Virus record (IMG/VR): IMGVR_UViG_3300024346_000327
Coordinates: 1 to 31,247 of that record
Source of the DNA: a virus
DNA length: 31,247 nucleotides
Direction: 5' to 3' (one strand)
Each line of letters begins with the position of its first letter. The first letter of the stretch is position 1. This document shows, piece after piece, positions 24,498-31,247 of this stretch. A program made the position numbers and the translations under genes. The notes under the pieces are model-generated. The model was not told where the DNA came from. It saw nothing but the letters and a program-made list of their open reading frames with translations, and did not search any database.

Positions 24498-26219
24498 ATG
24501 CCATCTTTAGATACTGTTTCCATTTATATTGTAAATAACGCACCAGGGTGTTCAGACTTAACCGTTGAATCACAAGTAAGTTTTTCATCATGTGCTCAAA
24601 CATATATAGTAAGAATTTCTAATCAATCTAATGCGGTAGGACCATTCAGTATTTATTCAGGTTCAACATCAGGAACACCTATAGTATCAGGTGTTACAAG
24701 AGTTAATATGGTTGCAGGTCAAAGCATTTTATTATACAACGACGACCAAACAGGATGTGAAACACCAACTCCAACACCAACCGTTACACCAACTCCAACA
24801 CCAACTCCAACACCAACCGTTACACCAGCCTCGGGAGCAACAAGCACTCCTACACCTACTAATACAGTTACGCCAACCAATACGGTAACACCTACCAATA
24901 CGGTAACGCCTACCAATACGGTAACGCCTACTAATACGGTAACGCCTACTAATACGGTAACACCTACCAATACAGTTACTCCGACCAATACGGTAACACC
25001 GACCAATACGGTAACACCAACTAATACGGTAACACCAACTAATACAGTTACGCCAACTAATACAGTTACGCCAACCAATACGGTAACACCTACTAACACA
25101 GTTACGCCAACCAATACGGTAACACCAACTAACACGGTAACGCCAACTAACACACCAACCAATACCGTAACGCCTACTAACACTGTTACTCCGACTAATA
25201 CGGTTACCCCTACTAAAACAGTTACACCAACCAATACGGTTACACCAACTAATACACCTACCAATACCGTTACTCCAACCAATACGGTTACTCCAACTAA
25301 TACTGTAACACCAACTAAGACACCAACTAATACGCCAACTAATACGCCAACCAATACTGTAACACCTACTGAAACCCCAACTAATACGCCAACGGTTACA
25401 CCAACTAAGACACCAACTAATACGCCAACTAATACGCCAACTAATACTGTAACACCAACTGAAACTCCAACTAATACACCAACTAACACACCGACTAACA
25501 CTCAAACTCCAACAACAACTCAAACACCAACTAATACCGTGACACCGACCAATACCGTGACACCAACCAATACCGTGACACCAACTAATACGCCAACACC
25601 ATCAACAACTCCGCCACCATTACAAGCGTTGTTATTTATGGAATCAGCTGATGATGCTTTAGATAGTGGTAATGTTAATACTGATATTACTTCATATATG
25701 TTGGCGTACAATCCTCTTTCATGGTTAGGATTCCAAACTAGCGGATTACCAACTTTGTCGGACCCTGCCCAAGTTGACGCCTTTAAACATTGGATAGATT
25801 GGCCGGGATTCAAAACAGGTACAACAAATAATTTAAATGGAACATTTAAAATAACTATACCACAAACAAGTGGGGGAGTAGACTCATTTGGAAATTCAAT
25901 TGAAGCCTATAAATTTTTAACAACCGAAGTACCAGCAAATACTGTTAGAGGTAATATTTGGTATGTTGTATTAGCGCCACTATCTATGACAAATAATCAA
26001 ACATATGAAAAAGTAGGTATTAATTATAATGGTAATGCGTCATCACTTACTCTTACAAATACCGACCCGGATACTAGAGCTCAGAATATTGTGTATAGTG
26101 GGTCAAATTTTGTAAACACAACTTATCGTATATACACTAATAGTTCAAATTGGAACGTGGGTGCACCTGGTGTTTTTGATACAACAAATAATTATTTCAG
26201 AGGTGGAACTTTAATCTAA
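24498..26219 (+). CDS. Tail fibre with long Thr-Pro-Asn-Val repeat stalk
   Basis: This 573-residue protein has three parts. Residues 1-88 form a small beta domain with three Cys (APGC, SSC, TGC) that resembles SprB-type strands ([27 protein letters not shown]). Residues 89-374 are a low-complexity Thr/Pro/Asn/Val stalk. Residues about 375-573 form a globular C-terminal domain starting [17 protein letters not shown], with aromatic and Asn-rich strands, probably the receptor-binding tip. The N-terminal domain would attach to the tail. Its C-terminal opening (LFMESADD) weakly recalls the end of the next gene (WLFYEPEGD). There is no catalytic motif. A Thr-rich stalk like this could be glycosylated, which is speculation. 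Confidence 0.82.
   Translation: MPSLDTVSIYIVNNAPGCSDLTVESQVSFSSCAQTYIVRISNQSNAVGPFSIYSGSTSGTPIVSGVTRVNMVAGQSILLYNDDQTGCETPTPTPTVTPTPTPTPTPTVTPASGATSTPTPTNTVTPTNTVTPTNTVTPTNTVTPTNTVTPTNTVTPTNTVTPTNTVTPTNTVTPTNTVTPTNTVTPTNTVTPTNTVTPTNTVTPTNTVTPTNTVTPTNTPTNTVTPTNTVTPTNTVTPTKTVTPTNTVTPTNTPTNTVTPTNTVTPTNTVTPTKTPTNTPTNTPTNTVTPTETPTNTPTVTPTKTPTNTPTNTPTNTVTPTETPTNTPTNTPTNTQTPTTTQTPTNTVTPTNTVTPTNTVTPTNTPTPSTTPPPLQALLFMESADDALDSGNVNTDITSYMLAYNPLSWLGFQTSGLPTLSDPAQVDAFKHWIDWPGFKTGTTNNLNGTFKITIPQTSGGVDSFGNSIEAYKFLTTEVPANTVRGNIWYVVLAPLSMTNNQTYEKVGINYNGNASSLTLTNTDPDTRAQNIVYSGSNFVNTTYRIYTNSSNWNVGAPGVFDTTNNYFRGGTLI
24762..25619 (+). repeat. Thr/Pro-rich 18-bp coding repeat (TNTVTP)n
   Basis: The tract encodes PTPTPTVTP-type residues, then 16 uninterrupted copies of the hexapeptide TNTVTP (24858-25145, 16 x 18 bases). 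Mixed TNTP, TKTP, TETP and TNTV units follow. The peptide is almost invariant in the first block but the codons are not: AAT ACG GTA ACA CCT and AAT ACA GTT ACG CCA alternate. Selection therefore appears to act on the peptide while DNA identity between copies is reduced. Both antisense frames stay open for about 260 codons purely because of this composition. Confidence 0.95.
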
Positions 26220-26242
26220 AAAAAAACTAATATAAAGATAGA

Positions 26243-28897
26243 ATGGCATTTCCGTATAAAAACCCCATATCAGCAATACAACTTTCAGGACCTGATTCAG
26301 TTTTACTTACTGATACATTTGGAACAAATTTTAGTGTATCATCAGTAGGTGGATACATGGAAGTTTGGAATATTTCCGATTTAAATTTTCAAACTTTTGG
26401 TGGAACAGGAACAATTCAAAATTCTGGAAATACAATTCCTGTAACTTTTTTTAAAAGAACCTCAGGGGCGGTTTCAGATAGAATAACATTAAATTCAGAT
26501 GCAATTTCTTCAGGTAGAAGAAGAATTGGAATGTTGGTTTATGTATATGAAACTGACACAACATATCAATATCAAATTGCTAATTATGAAACTTTATGGA
26601 ATAATGCTGTCGCTGTTTCAAATGTAGTAACTACCGCTAGTACAACGTACACAGTATTTAACCGAGTTTCAGGTGTTGAAAGACCAGCGGGACAGGCTTT
26701 AATAGCTGCTTGGACAGGTTCAACAATTGAAAGTCTTTCAGGAGCAACAGCCGCAAATGCCAATTGGAAAATTTATAGAGGTGGTGGGGTTCAAATCACA
26801 GGTGGAACATATAACTCAGGAACAACAACATTAAATTTATTCAACAACACTGGTGGAACAATTTCAATCACTGGATTTACATCAGGTGGTGGAGGTGGAA
26901 CCACAGTTACAGGTGGAACTTTTAACAAAAATACAGGTACATTAACAATTAATAGTAGTGACGCATCTTCTGTTAATATTTCAGGATTTACGGATGTTTA
27001 TACCACAGGTGGAACCTTAAGCGGCTCAACACTTGTATTATATGATTCAACGGGTGGAACTGTTAATATTTCAGGATTTACAATTTTGGACCATATTAGT
27101 TATGGTGAAGCCTCAAATTTAGATACAGGATTAAGAGTTATTGATACCGAACCTACGAGTGGGGTTACAGGTGTTTTTTATAATTATATTTTAACAAATA
27201 ATGACACCAATTACAGAGCGGGAACATTTACAATCATAACCGATAGAACAAATGTAGATTGGACTGAAGTATGTACCTTAGATTTGGGTTATACTGATGA
27301 TGTTGTTTTAAGTGCTGATATTAATTCAGGTTTAATTAGATTTTTGGGAACCTTCCCAAGCAATGATTGGCAGTTGAATTATGTTAAAAATACTGTTGGT
27401 TCAACTTTTGTGAACCCAGCACCATCAGCAACACCAGCACCAACAGCGACACCAACGGTAACACCAACTAATACACCAACCAAAACGGTTACACCTACTA
27501 ATACGCCAACACCAACAGTAACACCAACCAATACTCCAACACCTAGCTCAACACCTTATGCGTATGGTTGTTCATATACATTAGGATATACAGGTGGTGG
27601 ATTTACGGCACCTCCTTCATATACAATTACATGGAATGATTACTATGGTAATCCAATGTCACATGAATTTACTGGCGATAACCAAGTACCAGGTTATACA
27701 TTCTGTGCTCAATGTGGTTCATTCTACAATGGTGGAAATGTTGATATTGTTGCTAATTTAATTGGACCATGTGGTTCATTACCGACACCAACACCTACGA
27801 CAACTACAACACCTACCAACACACCAACGGTAACTCCTACTAATACCCAAACGGTAACTCCTACTAATACGCCAACATCAACAAATACACCAACTCCTAC
27901 GATTACACCAACACCAACCGTAACAAATACACAAACACCAACAGGAACAGCTTTACCTTCAGCAGTATTAAATTTTACAGTACAACAAGTAGGTTCTGAT
28001 GTAGTTATATCAGGAAGTGGAAGTGTTAACACATCATTCTTAACGTTTCAATACACTCAATTTGATAATGCTTGGATAGTCGAAAACACAGCAACATTAC
28101 TTGTGGCGGATGGAGATTATGATGCATACTCTCAAATATCAGGCCCAAGAAGGTTTGGTCCTAACAATAAGACTAATTTTGCCAATTCATTCAGTGGAGA
28201 TGCGTTTGGATTTGAAGGTCAAAATGTTTCCAGGTTAGTTTATGTACCATCAGGATATACATCTAATTCACCTTTAAATGGTGTATCAACATATAATAAT
28301 AAAACAATATCAACAGACTTTGGATTTTCTGCAGTAACGTATACTTGGACATATAGTGGAGGTTCAATTAACTTAAATGTTATTCCACCACCAACTCCTA
28401 CGGTAACTCCGACTAATACACCAACTCCTACTAATACACCAACGGTGACTCCAACAGGAACGCCTATTGGTGAGACACCAACACCAACTCCTACACCTAC
28501 AAATGCGGGACTAAATGGATGGTTATTTTATGAACCTGAAGGTGATACATCACCTGCAGAACCTACAGCAAATGGTAATGCCTTATTTTTTAACACAGGA
28601 GTCCCTATAACAACTTATAATCCAAATTACACAGGAGCAACACTGGGATTATACTTTAATACAGGAACAACACTTGGAACAAGTTATTTAACCCAATTCC
28701 AAGGATTAGACGCAACAGGTGGAACAATGACAATAAGTCAAGGAATTAATACCGTAATTTATTCAGGAGCCTCTAATAGATATAATATCGCCCCTAATGG
28801 ATACTTATTACTTGAAATTGTGAGCCCAGCACAAATGATTCAATCGGCATCAACGGCATTTGTTTCAGGAACTACAATAAATGTGGTAACAAGTTAA
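26243..28897 (+). CDS. Multi-domain tail fibre with three Thr/Pro linkers
   Basis: The 884-residue protein begins MAFPYKNPISAIQLSGPDS, a virion-attachment-like N-terminus. Residues about 185-280 hold three short beta repeats of the type TGGT-(Y/F/L)-x-x-G-T-x-x-L-x-x-x-x-x-x-(G/A)-x-x-x-x-I-x-G-F. The first is very like the N-terminal module of the next gene. Three Thr/Pro-rich linkers then separate globular domains: one of about 75 residues after the first (starting YGCSYTLGYTGGG), one of about 145 residues after the second (starting AVLNFTVQQVGSDV) and a C-terminal domain (GLNGWLFYEPEGD to the end). The bead-on-a-string design suggests a flexible fibre with several binding heads. It lies 23 bases after the preceding gene, with no TATTTAT and no Shine-Dalgarno. 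Confidence 0.82.
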   Translation: MAFPYKNPISAIQLSGPDSVLLTDTFGTNFSVSSVGGYMEVWNISDLNFQTFGGTGTIQNSGNTIPVTFFKRTSGAVSDRITLNSDAISSGRRRIGMLVYVYETDTTYQYQIANYETLWNNAVAVSNVVTTASTTYTVFNRVSGVERPAGQALIAAWTGSTIESLSGATAANANWKIYRGGGVQITGGTYNSGTTTLNLFNNTGGTISITGFTSGGGGGTTVTGGTFNKNTGTLTINSSDASSVNISGFTDVYTTGGTLSGSTLVLYDSTGGTVNISGFTILDHISYGEASNLDTGLRVIDTEPTSGVTGVFYNYILTNNDTNYRAGTFTIITDRTNVDWTEVCTLDLGYTDDVVLSADINSGLIRFLGTFPSNDWQLNYVKNTVGSTFVNPAPSATPAPTATPTVTPTNTPTKTVTPTNTPTPTVTPTNTPTPSSTPYAYGCSYTLGYTGGGFTAPPSYTITWNDYYGNPMSHEFTGDNQVPGYTFCAQCGSFYNGGNVDIVANLIGPCGSLPTPTPTTTTTPTNTPTVTPTNTQTVTPTNTPTSTNTPTPTITPTPTVTNTQTPTGTALPSAVLNFTVQQVGSDVVISGSGSVNTSFLTFQYTQFDNAWIVENTATLLVADGDYDAYSQISGPRRFGPNNKTNFANSFSGDAFGFEGQNVSRLVYVPSGYTSNSPLNGVSTYNNKTISTDFGFSAVTYTWTYSGGSINLNVIPPPTPTVTPTNTPTPTNTPTVTPTGTPIGETPTPTPTPTNAGLNGWLFYEPEGDTSPAEPTANGNALFFNTGVPITTYNPNYTGATLGLYFNTGTTLGTSYLTQFQGLDATGGTMTISQGINTVIYSGASNRYNIAPNGYLLLEIVSPAQMIQSASTAFVSGTTINVVTS
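27414..27556 (+). repeat. Thr/Pro linker 1 in the multi-domain fibre
   Basis: This tract encodes repeated TPT, TNTP and TKTV units ([15 protein letters not shown] and similar). They are the same peptide vocabulary as the stalk of the preceding gene, joining the first beta repeats to a Cys-containing domain. Confidence 0.9.
27781..27955 (+). repeat. Thr/Pro linker 2 in the multi-domain fibre
   Basis: This tract encodes [20 protein letters not shown] and TPTITPTPTV-like units between two globular domains. The unit order differs from linker 1 although the peptide types are shared. Confidence 0.9.
28386..28506 (+). repeat. Thr/Pro linker 3 in the multi-domain fibre
   Basis: This tract encodes [19 protein letters not shown], then [16 protein letters not shown], leading to the C-terminal domain. 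It is the shortest of the three linkers. Confidence 0.88.
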
Positions 28898-28907
28898 AAA
28901 TTAAAAA

Positions 28908-28914
28908 TATTTAT
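28908..28914 (+). promoter_or_regulatory. TATTTAT motif before the collagen-like fibre gene
   Basis: TATTTATA (28908-28915) lies 13 bases before the ATG at 28928, in a 30-base gap made almost only of A and T. The leader AAAAAATAAAA before the ATG is typical of the SD-less starts in this window. Confidence 0.35.
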
Positions 28915-28927
28915 ATAAAAAATAAAA

Positions 28928-31247
28928 ATGGCTCACGAATTTAAAGTTAAAAATGGTCTTATAGTAGATGGAAAATTCTACGTAAAAAGTGGTTTCACGT
29001 ACAATGATTTACCACAAATTTTGGTTTATAATAGTGGGACAACAGAAGTTGGTTTTAGAGATGTTGATACTATTGAAGGTGTCACAATTACAGGTGGAAC
29101 ATATTATTCGGGCACAAGTACTTTAGATTTATTTAATTCAACAGGTGGTACAATTTCTATTACGGGAATAACTTCAGGGGGAGGGGGTTCAGGAACAAGT
29201 GGAACTTCAGGTAGTTCAGGAACATCTGGCTCAAGCGGTTCATCAGGAACGTCAGGGTCAAGTGGCTCTTCGGGAACATCAGGTTCAAGCGGTTCATCAG
29301 GAACATCAGGTAGTTCAGGAACGTCAGGGTCAAGTGGCTCTTCGGGAACTTCAGGTTCATCTAGTTTAACAACAATAAGCGATGGGACAACCTCAATTTC
29401 GGGTGTTACAGAAATTCAATTTAGTGGTGCAACAGTTTCAAGTATTTCAGGAACTACAGTATTAGTGAATATAACGGGTGGAACTGGAACATCGGGTTCA
29501 AGTGGTAGTTCAGGTACTAGTGGAAGCTCAGGTTCAAGTGGTTCATCGGGAACATCAGGTTCAAGTGGAGATAGTGGTTCAAGCGGTTCTTCAGGAACTA
29601 GTGGTAGTTCAGGTATAAGTGGTATTGATGGTTCTTCAGGAACTAGCGGTAGCTCAGGTTCATCAGGAACTTCAGGTTCAAGTGGAGAAAGCGGTTCAAG
29701 TGGTTCTTCAGGAACATCAGGTTCAAGTGGAGAAAGCGGTTCAAGTGGTTCATCAGGAACATCAGGTTCAAGTGGAGAAAGCGGTAGCTCAGGTTCATCA
29801 GGAACTAGCGGTAGCTCAGGTTCTTCAGGAACATCAGGTTCAAGTGGAGAAAGCGGTTCAAGTGGTTCTTCAGGAACTTCAGGTTCAAGTGGAGAAAGCG
29901 GTTCAAGTGGTTCTTCAGGAACTAGCGGTAGCTCAGGTTCTTCAGGAACATCAGGTTCAAGTGGAGAAAGCGGTTCAAGTGGTTCATCAGGAACATCAGG
30001 TTCAAGTGGTGATAGCGGTTCAAGTGGTTCTTCAGGAACATCAGGTTCAAGTGGAGAAAGCGGTTCAAGTGGTTCATCAGGAACTTCAGGTTCAAGTGGA
30101 GAAAGCGGTTCAAGTGGTTCTTCAGGAACTAGCGGTAGCTCAGGTTCTTCAGGAACATCAGGTTCAAGTGGAGAAAGCGGTTCAAGCGGTTCTTCAGGAA
30201 CTTCAGGTTCAAGTGGAGAAAGCGGTTCAAGTGGAGAAAGCGGTTCAAGTGGTTCTTCAGGAACATCAGGTTCAAGTGGTTCATCAGGAACATCAGGTTC
30301 AAGTGGAGATAGCGGTTCATCAGGTTCATCAGGAACAAGTGGTTCTTCAGGTTCATCAGGAACATCAGCGGTAATTTGTACACCATTCTTAGCTGGAGAT
30401 TATTATTTTCAAGCTGTAGAACAGCCCTACAATGGACCTTCGTATCCAAATATGTCATGGGCACCAGGACAAACATTGAGTGTATATGCTCCTGATAATG
30501 TTATAGAAGATATTTTAATTAGCGGTTATACCGCTGCAACTGGAGCTTTAGTCGCGGTTATTACATATTCTCAAAATCCTGGTTATAAAACACAAGCAGG
30601 AGTTACTCTTTGTCTTGTAGGTGCACGAGGTTCAAGCGGTTCTTCAGGAACATCAGGTTCAAGCGGTTCTTCAGGAACTTCAGGTTCAAGTGGAGATAGT
30701 GGTTCAAGCGGTTCATCAGGAACTTCAGGTTCAAGTGGAGAAAGCGGTTCAAGTGGTTCATCAGGAACTAGTGGAACGGATGGTAGTTCAGGTACATCGG
30801 GTTCTTCAGGAACATCAGGTTCAAGTGGTTCGTCAGGAACTAGTGGAACGGATGGTAGTTCAGGCACATCAGGTTCTTCAGGAACATCAGGTTCAAGTGG
30901 TTCATCAGGAACTAGTGGAACGGATGGTAGTTCAGGCACATCAGGTTCTTCAGGAACATCAGGTTCAAGTGGTTCGTCAGGAACTAGCGGAACAGATGGT
31001 AGTTCAGGAACATCGGGTTCTTCAGGAACATCGGGTTCTTCAGGAACATCAGGTTCAAGTGGTTCATCAGGAACTAGCGGTAGCGATGGTACCTCAGGTA
31101 GCTCAGGTTCTTCAGGAACATCAGGTTCAAGTGGTTCTTCAGGAACTAGCGGTAGCAGTGGAACAGATGGAACATCAGGTTCAAGTGGTTCTTCAGGAAC
31201 ATCAGGTTCAAGTGGTACATCAGGAAGCAGTGGTTCTTCAGGAACAT
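28928..31247 (+). CDS. Collagen-like tail fibre (partial, 3' end outside window)
   Basis: The frame is open from ATG 28928 to the window end, with 773 complete codons and no stop. Residues 1-50 (MAHEFKVKNGLIVDGKFYVKSG) look like a tail-fibre attachment domain. Residues about 54-86 are a TGGTYYSGTSTLDLF-type beta module also found in the preceding gene. Gly-X-Y triplets start at about residue 87: almost all GSS, GTS, GES, GDS or GTD. Two islands interrupt them: about residues 146-186 (LTTISDGTTSISGVTEIQFSG-like) and 481-567, a globular domain with two Cys (VICTPFLAGDYYFQ, TLCLVGARG). Gly at every third position implies a collagen-type triple helix, here without proline. A trimeric fibre shaft for host binding is likely. 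The missing C-terminus probably holds the receptor-binding head. Confidence 0.85.
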   Translation, partial: MAHEFKVKNGLIVDGKFYVKSGFTYNDLPQILVYNSGTTEVGFRDVDTIEGVTITGGTYYSGTSTLDLFNSTGGTISITGITSGGGGSGTSGTSGSSGTSGSSGSSGTSGSSGSSGTSGSSGSSGTSGSSGTSGSSGSSGTSGSSSLTTISDGTTSISGVTEIQFSGATVSSISGTTVLVNITGGTGTSGSSGSSGTSGSSGSSGSSGTSGSSGDSGSSGSSGTSGSSGISGIDGSSGTSGSSGSSGTSGSSGESGSSGSSGTSGSSGESGSSGSSGTSGSSGESGSSGSSGTSGSSGSSGTSGSSGESGSSGSSGTSGSSGESGSSGSSGTSGSSGSSGTSGSSGESGSSGSSGTSGSSGDSGSSGSSGTSGSSGESGSSGSSGTSGSSGESGSSGSSGTSGSSGSSGTSGSSGESGSSGSSGTSGSSGESGSSGESGSSGSSGTSGSSGSSGTSGSSGDSGSSGSSGTSGSSGSSGTSAVICTPFLAGDYYFQAVEQPYNGPSYPNMSWAPGQTLSVYAPDNVIEDILISGYTAATGALVAVITYSQNPGYKTQAGVTLCLVGARGSSGSSGTSGSSGSSGTSGSSGDSGSSGSSGTSGSSGESGSSGSSGTSGTDGSSGTSGSSGTSGSSGSSGTSGTDGSSGTSGSSGTSGSSGSSGTSGTDGSSGTSGSSGTSGSSGSSGTSGTDGSSGTSGSSGTSGSSGTSGSSGSSGTSGSDGTSGSSGSSGTSGSSGSSGTSGSSGTDGTSGSSGSSGTSGSSGTSGSSGSSGT
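29186..29362 (+). repeat. Gly-X-Y collagen-like repeat block 1
   Basis: This block of about 59 codons has Gly every third position, encoding GTS, GSS and similar triplets with no proline. The DNA copies are similar but with AGC/AGT/TCA/TCT exchange for serine. Confidence 0.9.
29486..30367 (+). repeat. Gly-X-Y collagen-like repeat block 2 (36-bp higher-order unit)
   Basis: This block has about 294 codons. A higher-order unit of about 36 bases, GSS-GTS-GSS-GES, recurs many times and is nearly identical in DNA, unlike the Thr/Pro tract upstream. GDS and one GIS-GID pair (near 29610-29630) break the pattern. Acidic triplets (GES/GDS) are spaced fairly evenly. Confidence 0.92.
30629..31247 (+). 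repeat. Gly-X-Y collagen-like repeat block 3 (continues past the window)
   Basis: This block starts after the globular island and runs to the last base. It uses GES/GDS units first, then a different higher-order unit with GTD (GSS-GTS-GTD-GSS). The window ends inside the repeat, so its true length is unknown. Confidence 0.92.

Noticed and set aside
24858-25145. Regular 18-bp repeats considered as a CRISPR array or origin iterons
   Set aside because: There are no spacers, the unit is a whole number of codons and the peptide is conserved while codons vary, so it is a coding repeat.
24719-25523. Two long antisense open frames (about 260 codons each) rich in Val-Gly-Val-Leu or Trp-Cys-Ser
   Set aside because: They are mirror images of the Thr/Pro coding repeat; low-complexity composition removes stop codons. 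No start context or sensible protein is seen.
29486-30367. 36-bp repeats considered as a CRISPR array
   Set aside because: Units are contiguous with no unique spacers and keep a Gly-X-Y frame throughout.
29619-30374. Long + strand frame rich in Gln-Val-Glu-Lys-Ala
   Set aside because: It is the shifted reading of the collagen-like repeat. The frame from 28928 has a proper start, an N-terminal domain and two globular islands.
30129-30939. Antisense frames rich in Pro-Glu-Val or Leu-Asn-Arg
   Set aside because: These are reverse readings of the Gly-Ser repeat, with no independent gene evidence.
1-31247. tRNA genes or any minus-strand gene
   Set aside because: No cloverleaf-like segment was noticed in the short gaps, and all minus-strand frames lie opposite well-supported + strand genes.

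Overview
The window looks like part of a contractile-tailed, T4-like bacteriophage (myovirus) genome. It probably infects a member of the Bacteroidota, most likely a flavobacterium-like host. The phage call rests on a T4-style recombination and replication cluster followed directly by gp25-like and gp6-like baseplate wedge genes and a long run of tail and fibre genes. The host call is an inference. It rests on SprB-type repeats (known from flavobacterial gliding adhesins), a DUF5522 small protein (a family I know mainly from Bacteroidota), AT-rich sequence, and A-rich leaders with almost no Shine-Dalgarno sequences. Every supported gene is on the + strand, and gaps are very short.

Region 1 (1-6228), DNA metabolism. 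It starts with the C-terminal end of a probable single-stranded-DNA-binding protein, then a UvsX/RecA-like recombinase, a 5'-3' nuclease of the FEN/T4 RNase H type, a 150-residue unknown protein, a DnaB/gp41-like helicase, a compact class II (B12-dependent) ribonucleotide reductase, and a small DUF5522 protein. A perfect hairpin separates the first two genes. A terminator-like hairpin lies inside the DUF5522 reading frame.

Region 2 (6221-19056), baseplate and tail. gp25-like and gp6-like wedge proteins are followed by a 1767-residue protein with a carboxypeptidase-regulatory-like N-terminus and an unexpected block of membrane-type hydrophobic segments. Three unrecognised structural proteins, a free-standing HNH endonuclease and a 303-residue structural protein follow. 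Neighbouring structural genes are tightly coupled by TAATG, ATGA and short overlaps.

Region 3 (19056-31247), tail and fibre or adhesin proteins. A 973-residue baseplate/tail protein shares its C-terminal module with the next protein, which carries about seven SprB-like repeats. A small Cys-rich protein follows, then a fibre with a long Thr-Pro-Thr-Asn-Thr-Val linker, a larger fibre with three Thr/Pro linkers, and a fibre gene with proline-free collagen-like Gly-X-Y repeats that runs off the end of the window. The segment reads as a modular host-recognition locus built from repeat-rich stalks and small globular heads.

A 7-base motif, TATTTAT, occurs in six of the nine larger intergenic gaps and is rare in the genes. 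It may be this phage's own promoter or leader element.
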